DNA of 64,000 nucleotides from Chrysomallon squamiferum (GCA_012295275.1 CM022665.1:48102564-48166563); one strand, 5' to 3'. Counted from the first letter of the stretch, positions 44,711 to 59,322 are shown. A program made the numbers and translations. Notes: generated from the sequence alone by a model not told the origin.

Positions 44711-46486
44711 CCCTTTTCCTTTTCCTCAAAAAAAGCCATGTCCAACAAACTGTATAATTATATTACTATTGAATATTTATTATCAACGATAAAATACTCA
44801 GCCTGATGTAATGTAATGTAAAAGTAAAAGTCAACGGATGATCATTACAAGATGAACACCACTAAACACTTTGAGTTACAGGAAGCATCATCATTTATCA
44901 AAGTGATCTGAACACGAAGAATCGAGAAATATGACAAGTGTGATCTCCAGTAATAAGAATCTCTCGCAGCAATCTGTCTTCTGCCTTGAAACAAATCTGA
45001 TAGAAAGGGAACTGTGCGGAAAGATATTTGTTAGAAGTAACCGATTTCATTTCTGTCGAGTTTAACGAACAACGAATTTAACCCAGCAGCAAGATGGCAA
45101 AAAACAAATAAAAAAAAAATAAAAAAAAAAAAAAGAAAAAGAAAAAAAAAAAAGCAAGAAAGAAAAAAGAAAGAAAAGAAATTACATAAAAAGAACAAAC
45201 AAGACAACATTGGCTTTATAGTAATAACTACGCTTGTTATATTTTTTTAAATTTAAAAAGAGATAAAATTAATGTTTAATCGATATACAGTCCGTTTTAG
45301 TACACAAAGGTTTCTCATCGCATGAACATCTAGGAAGTGAAAAAAAAATTTTTTTTTTTATTTGGTTTCTATTTATTCCTAATTCGGTCAATGGTATTGA
45401 TTTTCTTATTTCCTTTTTTACTGTTTTTATTCCATTTTGTTTTTGTTTTTGTTTGATCTGACATTAAACTAATGTTTATTAAAAATTAATATTTTTTCCC
45501 TGTCTCGTGCAAAACTTTAGAATAGTTCGTGCTTTTTGACTAAAAGTATTTAAAAGTGCATAAAAACATGTGACCTTTGATCTGTGACCTACCTGTATTT
45601 ATCTGAACAGATTAATAAACACAATATGTGTATTTCACACAAAATATATATCACAGTTCTGCTTATAATACACTTTGACGTTTTATAGTTGTATCTGTGA
45701 CTGGGTTTAAAACGACGGATAGAGTTTGTCTAAAACAAATACAAATAACGAAAGTGAGATTGATCTTTCTACAGATATTTGAATCTCCTTAATAAATAAA
45801 CAAACAGACAAATAATTAAATAGTTAAATAAATAAATAAACAAACAAACAAATAAACAAACAAACAAATAAATAATAAATAAATAAATAAATAAAACTGA
45901 ACGAAAAGTACAACTGGTTTTAAATATTGAAAAACTTAAAATATATTAATTTTGTAAATAAAGACATTTCAGATGAGTAATTTCAAGATTTTTGTTTTTA
46001 CACACACACTTACACAGAAAGACTGCATAGACAAACACATCCGCACTTTAACAAAAAAATAATTTTCTAAAATTTAGAATCAAAAATATAAATTGCTTAC
46101 ATTAACACTCGGATAAATATTAAAAAATATTTTATCTTTTGTACGGTCAATCACACATAACCAAACTGCGATCGTTTCAGATACCTCGGGATGACCCGCC
46201 AGGCTGCTCAGATCCGAGAATCTTCGCCCATTTCCGTGAATGTCCGTTGGGGTATTGTTGTGTACGCGACGAGTTTTTCCCTACCTACATCTACTGTAAA
46301 CGAATAGGTAACCTTGGAGACAACTGTGCCACGAGAGACACCGAGTCAGACTGTCCGTGTGCCACTGGTCTGTACTGCAAGCCCAACATAGAGAGTCCAG
46401 ATTTCCACTCTTTGTATGGGACGTGCACGAACGCGACGTCAACTCGCCAGCCTCACACGGCAACTGTCGCCGTCGTGGGTCGTTGA
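43282..46486 (+). CDS. Prokineticin/astakine-like secreted protein A, two exons (whole span)
   Basis: Exon 1 (43282-43347) encodes a signal peptide; exon 2 (46181-46486) encodes the mature domain. They join in phase 0 to a product of 123 residues. The mature part has ten cysteines in the order C, C, CC, C, C, C-x-C, C, C, with spacings 11, 4, 0, 11, 9, 8, 1, 5 and 15. This is the framework of the prokineticin (AVIT/colipase-like) fold. Invertebrate astakines, which act as haematopoietic cytokines, belong to this group. The N terminus of the mature chain, IPRDDPPGC, lacks the AVIT tetrapeptide vertebrate prokineticins need for their receptors, so signalling through that receptor type is not implied. 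AATAAA follows at 46530. Confidence 0.75.
43348..46180 (+). other. Intron of prokineticin-like A, with donor-junction repeats
   Basis: 43348-43800 holds five diverged copies of AAGTCCTGTCTATGAAG plus the following GT (boundaries about 43408, 43477, 43603, 43666, 43782). Further on: (TTTTTA)n at 44070-44090, (GAT)n at 44247-44277, T run at 44681-44710, A-rich 45108-45180 and (AAAT)n at 45820-45895. Confidence 0.7.
46181..46486 (+). CDS. Prokineticin-like A, exon 2 (ten-cysteine domain)
   Basis: The acceptor is GATCGTTTCAG. The exon reads IPRDDPPGCSDPRIFAHFRE, then ECPLGYCCVRDEF, CKRIGNLGDNC and CPCATGLYC, to a TGA at 46484. No in-frame ATG precedes it in the open frame, in line with an upstream signal-peptide exon. 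The GC-rich, CpG-containing codons contrast with the AT-rich flanks. Confidence 0.82.
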   Translation: MPRDDPPGCSDPRIFAHFRECPLGYCCVRDEFFPTYIYCKRIGNLGDNCATRDTESDCPCATGLYCKPNIESPDFHSLYGTCTNATSTRQPHTATVAVVGR

Positions 46487-46678
46487 CTGTTTCAGCTAGC
46501 AACAACTGTAAGACATCGTATATGACAATAATAAATCGCTATTGTTGTTTAGTTTTTGTTTTATTCTTAATAACTGGTCACAACAGTTTTAGAGTCATTT
46601 TAAATTTTAAAATGTCGAATTGAAGATTATGATTTGTATATGTAATAAAATGGAAAATACAAATAATAATAAAAGTAA

Positions 46679-46748
<70 letters not shown>

Positions 46749-48151
46749 ACGATGATGATAATGATAAAATAATAAAACAACAACAAAAACAAAGCAAAAT
46801 AACACCGCTCCGTATTATTGTTTTTTAATTTATCCTATAATTAGTTTTCACCTATAATTAAGACATTAACTTTGTGATATTCATGTTTTTCTAAAGTATT
46901 GTAGTGTAAAAATATAACAAAGAGAAACTTTAAAAAAAATGTCTTTATTACCGATGAAAATGGTTCATTATTTGTTGGCGTCACAAAATTATAATAAAAC
47001 AACCAGAAACGGTGAACACAAACAAAATACGTCATCGACTCTATGACGTAATCATAGACAATCGTCATACGTTCATATTTTCAACTCAGTGGAATACGGC
47101 TTTTATCTGTTTCTACCAAGCACACATTTAACGTGATTACTGTCTAAGGCATCAGCGTTATACTGCGAAGGTAAGAATGACAATTTGCAGCGAGGCTTTG
47201 CCTCTTTTATCCTTATTTACCCACTTGTGACAGTGCAGATACATACGTATTGGTTTCGTTGTCGCCAACATAGTGTAAAACTCAAAACAAAATAGTGTTA
47301 TTATTATTTTTTTTTTTTTTTTAAAAAACAACAATGTTCATTTTGTTATTTTTTAAAAGAAAATTGTCTTTTAATCTTTAAAACTGCAAGTAAACATCCA
47401 AAGATGTAACTATGAACAATATAATATACCCTTCATTCGCCATGTCTCACGTCACATCTTCAGTGACGTCGTGTTAGTGTTCCTTATTAATATCGGTGCT
47501 CTTGAACTGTGACATTATCTTACATATTTATTGAATACTAGATGTAGTCCTCGATTCAGTCTTATATCATCGACACATGCTCACAGAAGAATGTGTGCTG
47601 TTTTTCTCTGTTAACGTCATCTCCGATATTTATTTATAACTGTGACGTCAGACGAGGATATGTTACATTTTCAACAGTAAGGATTTAAAAAGCACCAACT
47701 CTTTCTGAAATCTTTCTTTCTTGTTCTTCTTCTTCTTTCTTTTTTTTCTTTTATTTTATTATATTTTATTTATTTATTTATTTATTATTATTATTTTTCC
47801 AATTAGCCATGCACAGAAACAACTCTATATGTTTTTTTTTTTTAAACTTAACTTTTTAAAATTTTTACCAAGACATTTTAATTACATATATGTCAGTGTG
47901 TGACACAGAATAACTAAATTTACAAACCAAATATAAAAACTCGCTTCAGATCTATTGTCTTTGGTTGTCCAAAACTTCATCTCTACAGTATCTCTATCCA
48001 CTCAGACACACAGACCTACAGACATGGCAGTACGGTATCAGTTTGCATACTGAAAGTTAATAAATAACTTTCTGTTTACATCTCATCTCCATCACATCTT
48101 TGTCACCATAACAACAGACAGCTGACGTACAAAACAAAACAGAAGTAAAGT
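46487..48151. other. Intergenic between convergent prokineticin-like genes
   Basis: Contains the 3' end of gene A (AATAAA at 46530-46535), a (TAA)n/(TTA)n inverted pair at 46677-46746 that could form a long AT hairpin, and a series of CRE-like sites at 47029-47070 and 47448-47650. No open frame of gene quality. Confidence 0.65.
47029..47180. promoter_or_regulatory. CRE-like cluster and possible untranslated first exon
   Basis: ACGTCATC (47029), TGACGTAA (47044) and CGTCATAC (47063) lie within 40 bp. They are followed by non-repetitive sequence ending ATACTGCGAAG at 47170 and then GTAAGAATG, a good donor on the plus strand. This could be a promoter plus a 5' untranslated exon of an unrecognised plus-strand gene. 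Confidence 0.25.
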
Positions 48152-48340
48152 TTATATTTTTGACGTAAGAGGTACGCAGACGCCATAATTTTCTTTTTGT
48201 CTTGTTTTACACACGAGTCCGGATAAACAGTCACACATGTAACCCTCCGTGTTCTGCAGACAAAACTGACCAATCAGACGTCTCGGCTGACAGACTGTTG
48301 TACCGAGAGCCTTTTTACTAACGTCCTGGTACGTAATCAC
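48152..48340 (-). CDS. Prokineticin-like B, exon 2
   Basis: The acceptor is TATTACTTGCAG. The exon reads VITYQDVSKKALGTTVCQPR, then LIGQFCLQNTEGYMCDCLSG and LVCKTRQKENYGVCVPLTSK, to TAA at 48152. It holds six cysteines including the C-x-C pair. GC content is clearly above that of its surroundings. Confidence 0.82.
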   Translation of the reverse strand: MITYQDVSKKALGTTVCQPRRLIGQFCLQNTEGYMCDCLSGLVCKTRQKENYGVCVPLTSKI

Positions 48341-48459
48341 CTGCAAGTAATAAATAAATACTTAAAGTGTTTTAATTTTCATAATTATTAGATAGAGAAA
48401 TTATGTTTAAAACATGATATAGTTAATAATTACCAAATTTTATTTAATTAATATACGGT

Positions 48460-48510
<51 letters not shown>

Positions 48511-48615
48511 TTATTTTTAATTTTTGTTGTGTTGGTGTTTCTGTACATATTACCGGGAACACATCACTCAACAGGATGACTAATATTCGACTTATATGCA
48601 CGTTGTATATTTACA

Positions 48616-48664
<49 letters not shown>

Positions 48665-48898
48665 ACGTACGTATGTACATCTGTCTATCTGGATGTATGT
48701 ACTGTCTACTCGTGTAAGTGTGTATGTGTGTGATTATTCCACTGTACACACTTGTTTCACACAACAGAAAGACGACGGACATGTTGAGTTGGAGTTGAGA
48801 AGATCGCAATTTTGTAACTCCTCTGTCGAATTCTTTACGCGTGTCGTGCCGACAGCAGCTACTGCGACAACAAACAACGACAGCAACACTCGTACCAT
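48152..48898 (-). CDS. Prokineticin/astakine-like secreted protein B, two exons (whole span)
   Basis: Exon 1 (48752-48898) and exon 2 (48152-48340) join in phase 0 to a protein of 111 residues. It has a signal peptide MVRVLLSLFVVAVAAVG, a short polar stretch with an NST glycosylation motif, then ten cysteines: C-x8-C-x4-CC-x19-C-x9-C-x8-C-x-C-x5-C-x10-C. Spacings 4, 9, 8, 1 and 5 are identical to gene A, which supports common ancestry and the prokineticin/astakine assignment. The loop after CC is longer (19 against 11); using the GTGTAC donor two bases on with an internal GTTAG acceptor would shorten it to 12. The sequences otherwise differ a lot. The start ATG directly follows TTTCAG, so an untranslated upstream exon is likely. 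Confidence 0.75.
48752..48898 (-). CDS. Prokineticin-like B, exon 1
   Basis: 49 codons starting MVRVLLSLFVVAVAAVGTTR and ending CDLLNSNSTCPSSFCCVKQ, carrying the first four cysteines. The donor is CAA followed by GTGTGTAC. A second frame on the same strand is open but has no signal-peptide start. Confidence 0.75.
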
Positions 48899-50100
48899 CT
48901 GAAATCATAATAGTAAAATAATGTGATGAAACGTCCACAACAAACTCGTTTAAACATTTGTCATTAATCCCAAATTAACATACAAATACAGATACACACA
49001 ACTGCATATACATATACATATACATATAAATATACATATACGTATACGTATACATATACATATAAATATACATATACATATACAGACATATAGATTAATA
49101 TATTAAGACTCGTACATGTACAAAGACAAGAAAAAAACATATAAGTATATTAACACAAAATATACACACACTTAAAAATTAAACATTGAATGGTATGTGT
49201 TTCCCGATACTCTTTCTATGAGATATTCTTTGTATATTCGCTGTATATACTCTGTATACTTACTGTTACTTTGCATGAAATACACTATGTATACTATTAC
49301 TCTGTATGAAATATACTCTGTATTCTTACTGTTAGTTTGTTACAAATATACTCTGTTTACTTATTATTCCTAAGTATGAACTACACTGTGTACTTATTGT
49401 TGGTTTGTATGACATATTCTGTATACTTATTGTTGGTTTGTATGACATATTCTGTATACTTACTGTCAGTATGAAATATACTCTGTGTATTTACTGCTAT
49501 GACAGTTAGTCTCTCTGTATTTAATTGCTCTTCTTGCTGACAAGGACATTTATTGAACGGTGTTTCTAATTAATTATTAAACGACGGAAGCAGAGCCGAC
49601 TGTGAGGTTGCCAGGAAACGACATCAGTATACTTTGCTTATTTGTCCTGACGTCTTCGCGGTTTTTCCCAGTCAGTGAGGAAGATGAAATGTGTATTAAA
49701 TCTGACCCTGACAACAAGCGTCTCTGACTGAAATTACTCCTTACATTTGTGACGCGTATCTATAACTGTAAACGACCATACTGCATTTTGACATTAACAA
49801 GCAATAATATACATGTTACGTCTTTCGAAAATTTAACAGTATTAGTTTACTAGCAATAAATTATGTGACAACTTGGATTTGTTATGTTCAGCGGAGTTTG
49901 TAAAACTAATTTATTTGTAGTTAATACAAATATTTTAAATCAATAACAACTCATTGTATTTATCCCTAGTTAATACTGTGTGTGCGTGTTTGTGTGTGTG
50001 TGAGTGTATGTTGGTCAAAAACAACGTAATAAAGTTATTTGCGACTGTAAATATTTAACATCGATTCTTGAGAAACACAGTTACTGTGTTGTCTTGCGGT
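48899..50100. other. Intergenic, TATACA/ACTCTGTATA low-complexity
   Basis: (CATATA)n at 49005-49085. A degenerate array of TACTCTGTATACTTACTGTT units spans 49210-49500. No gene recognised. Confidence 0.6.
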
Positions 50101-50590
50101 ATGTTTATGTTTAACGTAGATTAGTGAGAGATTATCGATCCAGTAGTCGTAACTGAAATTACCAGCGGAAGTACGGTTAGGTTGTGTACGTTGTACATCA
50201 TTGTACGCACTGACGTGTCGCTAATGGGCTGTCTTTTTACACATCTTTAGAAAAATACATTCTTGTTGTTCCTGTAGAATTCCGGTTTCCGACACGGGGC
50301 CCGTGTAGCGGAAAGCAAAAATGTATTGATTTACGTTCAGTCCATCCGCGAACGTTAGTCGGTTTTAGGAGATTTAGAAAACCTATAACTGATTGCGGCA
50401 GACGTGCAATTGATGACGATGTCGTGACGGCACGCGCTGTAACATTAACACGACGATGGTTCTGGTCTCAGACGTGACAGTTAATTAATCAAAGTGTGGT
50501 GTCTGAGGCGGCCGTCGCCATTTTTCAATCTCGTCCAACAAATTGCAGACCTGTGGCTCCAGCGAGACAGACTCGACATCGTCTGTTGTA
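50101..50590. other. CpG-rich, repeat-free island
   Basis: About 490 bp of complex sequence with many CpGs. A near-perfect palindrome at 50289-50322 (TTTCCGACACGG, then GGCCCGTGTAGCGGAAA) lies in it. On the minus strand, after the acceptor-like TTTACAACAG, a 32-codon frame reads LEPQVCNLLDEIEKWRRPP and ends at TAA; AAAAATGGCGACGGCC in another frame looks like a start context but gives only ten codons. It may be a promoter, a regulatory element or a decayed mobile element. Confidence 0.3.
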
Positions 50591-50594
50591 AACA

Positions 50595-51700
50595 GAGTGA
50601 ATTAAAACTGTATATAACACAGTAAATTAAAACTGTATATCACACAGCGTGAATTAAAACTGTATATAACACAGAGTGAATTAAAACTGTATATCACACA
50701 GCTGAATTAAAACTATATATAACTCAGTGAATTAAAACTATATATCACACAGCTGAATTAAAACTATATATAACTCAGTGAATTAAAACTGTATATAACT
50801 CAGTGAATTAAAACTGTATATCACACAGCTGAATTAAAACTATATATAACTCAGTGAATTAAAACTGTATATAACACAGCGTGAATTAAAACTGTATATC
50901 ACACAGCTGAATTAAAACTGTATATCACACAGCGTGAATTAAAACTGTATATAACATAGGATGAATTAAAACTGTATATAACACAATGTGAATTAAAACT
51001 GTATATAACACAACGTGAATTAAAATTGTATATAACACAGCGTGAATTAAAACTATATATAACACAGCGTGAATTAAAACTGTATATAACACAAGATGAA
51101 TTAAAACTATATATAACACAGCGTGAATTAAAACTATATATAACACAGCGTGAATTAAAACTATATATAACACAAGATGAATTAAAAATATATATAACAC
51201 AGCGTGAATTAAAACTATATATAACACAGGATGAATTAAAACTATATATAACACAGCGTGAATTAAAACTATATATAACACAGCGTGAATTAAAACTATA
51301 TATAACACAAGATGAATTAAAACTATATATAACACAGCGTGAATTAAAACTATATATAAAACTATAACAGTGTGAATTAAAACTATGTATAACATAGGAT
51401 GAATTAAAACTATATATAACATAGGATGAATTAAAACTATATAAAACACAATGTGAATTAAAATATAAAACACAGTGTGAATTAAAGCTAACATAGGATG
51501 AATTAAAACTATATAAAACACAGGATGAATTAAAGCTATATAAAACACAGTGTGAATTAAAGCTATATAAAACACAGTGTGAATTAAAACTATATAAAAC
51601 ACAGTGTGAATTAAAGCTATATAAAACACAGTGTGAATTAAAGCTATATAAAACACAGTGTGAATTAAAACTATATGGTCAATTAAAACTCCATATAACT
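50595..51700. repeat. 27-bp tandem array, about 40 copies
   Basis: Unit GTGAATTAAAACTATATATA plus ACACAGC, with shorter variants. As 27 is a multiple of three, frames of 269 codons (minus strand, repeating VLIHAVLYI) and 113 codons (plus strand, repeating LKLYITQRE) stay open. Neither has a start context or flanking splice sites, so I treat both as artefacts. Confidence 0.92.
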
Positions 51701-51734
51701 CAGTGTAAATTAAAAGTACCTTAATGTAATCCAC

Positions 51735-53870
<2,136 letters not shown>

Positions 53871-53874
53871 CAAC

Positions 53875-54018
53875 AATTGGTAATTGTCTCACTGTGACTG
53901 GTAATTATCTCACTGTGTTGGTAATTATCTCACTGTGACTGGTAATTGTCTCACTGTGATTGGTAACTGTCTCACTGTGACTGGTAATTGTCTCCCTGTG
54001 TTGGTAACTGTCTCACAG
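53875..54018. repeat. Tandem TGGTAATTGTCTCACTGTGA array
   Basis: Seven units of about 20 bp ending at ACTGTCTCACAG, which reads as a splice acceptor for the putative exon at 54019. The unit thus resembles the acceptor context, like the junction arrays in the confirmed genes. Confidence 0.75.
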
Positions 54019-54120
54019 CGGCCGGTGCGGCTGTATGTTGCCGGTGCAGAGAAAACAAATCCAGTGGACAGGCAGTTCCTGATCAAGCCTCGATTCATCG
54101 ACCGAATACGGCCAGAGTAA
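54019..54120 (+). CDS. Orphan exon candidate (terminal exon of an unknown gene)
   Basis: After the acceptor-like TGTCTCACAG, phase 0 reads RPVRLYVAGAEKTNPVDRQF, then LIKPRFIDRIRPE and a TAA. Composition, CpG content and the abrupt change from repeat to complex sequence look exonic. Phase 1 is also open for 35 codons. No family recognised and no partner exon found. It could equally be a conserved non-coding element. Confidence 0.3.
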   Translation, partial: RPVRLYVAGAEKTNPVDRQFLIKPRFIDRIRPE

Positions 54121-54693
54121 TTTTCTAATGCTAAACGAATGTCAGCAAATTAGATCAGGCAGATCCGCTTTTCTTTGAAGACCCCGGCCCGTGTCTTGTG
54201 TTCGATAAAACGAACTTGAATGGAATTTGTCGAAATCATTTGACAGTCGGCTTCCTGCCGCTGAGAAACATTTCGTTACAAACCTCTCTGTCTTACAAAT
54301 CAAATATCTACCAGGACATAAAAAAAAAAACTTACTTCTGGAAGGGCAGGGTCGAAGGGTTTGGGGAGCAATTTTTCAATTACATTTGACAGAAGTGTGA
54401 CGGTAATACGTGCTAGTAAAACCCATTTAAAAAGACCTCGGTCTAAAAAAGCGATTACAAATGATGCAGTGAAAGTGGCCGAGACGGCGTTCATACATAA
54501 AGTTAACAAGTCGACATGATCGATAGATTTAGTGCCTTCTGCTTGCAGGAAAAGATATTGATCAGAGCGAGTAATTTCTCAACTCTCTGTAGGCCAAAAG
54601 CTGGGCCCTGCAAACAAAACGTATGATTGTGAACGAATGACGCAGACCCAAACACACGAAGACAGTTTAGGGTTAATAAACGACGTATCCACG

Positions 54694-54727
<34 letters not shown>

Positions 54728-55020
54728 AAATGAAAAGATGGTTTCGTGACAGCTGTAAAGGCATAGTAATAAAATTCGTCTACGATCGATTTTCTAATTG
54801 TTCGTGTTAAAAAGAAACGTGGTTGGCAATGTTCTGTTTGAATGAAATCGTGCAGAGAGAGTTCATCACAACCCACACGTGTATCAGCGGAATTACTTCT
54901 GTGTGTACGTCCAGAAACAAGACATTTTACTTCGTCAGTGTCAGAACTCTGACATTCATACACTGCCCCGAGAAATATAACATTCATTTTCACCTTCTTA
55001 AACAGCTAGTATTGGTGGGC
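54121..55020. other. Repeat-poor, CpG-containing island
   Basis: Apart from an A/T homopolymer at 54696-54725 this 900 bp is free of repeats. It contains ATCGAT, GTTAAC and TCATACATAAAG motifs that resemble binding sites of developmental factors. The open frames at 54198-54389 (+) and 54300-54509 (-) are not recognised and lack start codons of ATG type. Possibly cis-regulatory. Confidence 0.3.
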
Positions 55021-55021
55021 T

Positions 55022-55027
<6 letters not shown>

Positions 55028-55081
<54 letters not shown>
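55028..55081. repeat. (AG)n microsatellite
   Basis: 27 uninterrupted GA dinucleotides. Confidence 0.95.
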
Positions 55082-55082
<1 letters not shown>

Positions 55083-55793
55083 AAGGAACTCCAAAATAAT
55101 TCAGTATGACTTAGGTCTTTTTCTGTCAAATAATAACAACAGTATCATCAAGAACAACAGCTACACTACCACTATACCGCTTCTGCTGCTGCTGCTACTA
55201 CTACTACTACTACTACTACTAATAATAATAATAACAGTAGCATCAATAAAAGTAACAACAACGATGATGATGATGATGATGATGATGATGATATTAGGTG
55301 CCTTTGACGGTCTTGATTTCTGCTATTCGGATCCTTCATTTATTTACTAGCATAAAATATTAGTATATTTGTTTGTTTGTTAATTGATAAACAAACACAA
55401 ATACACAATAAACACAAGGATAAACAAGAATAAACACAACAAATTATAAAGACACAAGCATAGTGTTTTCAGAAGAAAACAAACAAGCACACAAATAAGT
55501 TAAATTAAATTAAAAAGTAACAAATGTATCTCGTTGTTACTAAGCCGATGATAGTCTTAAAAAACAAACTGTAATTATGCTGACATTTCTGTAAGTTGAA
55601 GTGTATACTCTAATAAATAATTAACAAACAAAAACAAATGAATAATTTCCTACCTAAAGACAGTAAAGGCTAATAACAAATAAAATATCACAGGACAATG
55701 TTAATATCTGTACTCCGTGAATGACGTTTGTCCATTACTGACGTCATTTTGTCGTTCGGAATTGGTCGGTTATTTTCGACTGCCATACAAGGA

Positions 55794-55845
<52 letters not shown>

Positions 55846-56100
55846 TAAAAATTAAAATTAAATAAATAAATCAGCAATCAGTCATCTATTTTTATATTAA
55901 TTATGATTATGTTTTTAATCCCAAATTTAATGGATATTTAGTTTTTTTAATGTACGAAGTAGTTATTCGTACGACAGTCGAGTACCCTAAATTGTGATTT
56001 GGTTACGGGACTGCGTACAAGAACTAAATTAATGAATGACATACGTCGTTTTAAACTATCCAGTGATAATTAGTCATCAATACATTTCCTAAATTAGAAA
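55082..56100. other. Intergenic, microsatellites
   Basis: (CTG)(CTA)n at 55180-55225, (GAT)n at 55264-55292 and (AAT)n at 55796-55843. No gene. Confidence 0.65.
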
Positions 56101-56238
56101 ATGGCCAGAAGAGCGTTTGATGATTCACTGTTGACTCCTCACAAAATTCGCAAGATTAATTATCTAGCTTTTTCTAAAGTCATTTCAAAAGCGTACTGTG
56201 TCTGTGTTAATTATCAGTGCAAGCATGTTTGTCAGTAG
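56101..56238 (+). CDS. Small ORF of 45 codons, unknown
   Basis: ATG in a good context (AAAATGGCC) opens MARRAFDDSLLTPHKIRKIN, then a tail with four cysteines (CVC, C, C), and stops at TAG. It lies in repeat-free sequence. There is no signal peptide and no recognised family. A chance frame of this length is quite possible. Confidence 0.15.
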   Translation: MARRAFDDSLLTPHKIRKINYLAFSKVISKAYCVCVNYQCKHVCQ

Positions 56239-56417
56239 GGAATAAGGAACACTGAAAACTATCAGAGCTAAAAACAGAATATATATGTGCGTATGTGTGT
56301 GGGTGTGTGTGTGTGCGCGCGCGCATATTGATAAAGACTCATTTTAATTCATACATGTATATCATTTCATTATATCCGTGGCCGAAACTACACTGAGGCA
56401 AATGAGGCCGAAATTAA

Positions 56418-56470
<53 letters not shown>

Positions 56471-56830
56471 AATAAAAAGATTTAAAAATAATAATAATAA
56501 TAATAATAAATAGCTAGAATCGAGGTTTTTGCGTCTTTCAAGTCAAAGATTCGCCCAATTTATTTTGCGATTAAGTGTTTTTGCCTCATATTAATAAGAG
56601 TCTTGTTACGGCCATGATATCATTTTATTTTATTTTGTTATGTAATGTTACGTTATTTTATTACATTACGTTGCGTTGCGTTGCGTTTATTTTATTTTAT
56701 TATATTTTATTATATTTTATTTCATTTCATTTTTTATTTTCTTTTTCTTTTTTTTAACCATAAAATATACTGTTATATGAGGTATTATATTATTCATACT
56801 TTAACAAATTCCAACAGTTACAGTTTCGGA
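56239..56830. other. Intergenic, AT-rich
   Basis: (GT)(GC)n at 56290-56327, (TTA)n at 56421-56469 and (TTTTA)n-like sequence at 56620-56755, the latter producing a spurious frame on the plus strand. Confidence 0.65.
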
Positions 56831-57039
56831 ATCACCCGCTCTCCGTTGTGCAAACAAAATTACGTTACGAACATGAAAACGTTTTATCTCAACCATTACT
56901 TCTGGAGCGAAATACATTGGCCTCATTATCTCTTTATTTGAACGAAACATCTGCTGATGGCGATCACAGTAATGTGATTACGACAATAAAAATCAATCAC
57001 ACAAAGTCGCTGGACAGACAGAAGCGATTTATCTAATGA

Positions 57040-57150
57040 CTTCTGCAGCACTCGCGAAGTGACGTCAATTTCCGAGCGCGCGATAGTCTCGCGCACCGAT
57101 ACGTCTGCGCATTTGGCCGACCCGAAGCGAACACAAATCAAACGGCGGTC
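57040..57150. promoter_or_regulatory. CpG-dense segment with CRE palindrome
   Basis: About 110 bp with some 15 CpGs in an otherwise CpG-poor region, containing TGACGTCA at 57060-57067 and CGCGCGATAGTCTCGCGC, plus an NRF1-like CTGCGCAT. This has the look of an unmethylated promoter core, but no adjoining gene was identified. Confidence 0.3.
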
Positions 57151-59192
<2,042 letters not shown>

Positions 59193-59322
59193 TCAGTCAC
59201 TGAAGTCATCACTCCCTGAGTCACTTTTATCACTAAAATCATCACTGTCACTATCCCCCTTAGTGGCTGCACCTCCCCCAGCAGTACTCTCCCCATCCTC
59301 AGGGGCTGGAGCGTCTGGTGTA
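59193..59322 (-). CDS. WASHC3: WASHC3 exon 6 (acidic C terminus)
   Basis: The exon reads TPDAPAPEDGESTAGGGAAT, then KGDSDSDDFSDKSDSGSDDF and SD before TGA at 59193. It contains a duplicated DSxSDDFSD motif. Human ends with a shorter SESSFSD acidic tail. Acceptor TTGCTTTCCAG. Confidence 0.94.

Noticed and set aside
46578-46805. Poly-Asn/Ile frames on the minus strand
   Set aside because: Derived from the (TAA)n/(TTA)n inverted microsatellite pair.
50925-51734. 269-codon minus-strand frame repeating VLIHAVLYI
   Set aside because: Produced by a 27-bp tandem array; the opposite strand is equally open, and there is no start context, splice site or non-repeat sequence.
54823-55350. 175-codon plus-strand frame
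   Set aside because: Spans (AG)n, (CTA)n and (GAT)n microsatellites; only the first 60 codons are complex sequence and they match nothing known.
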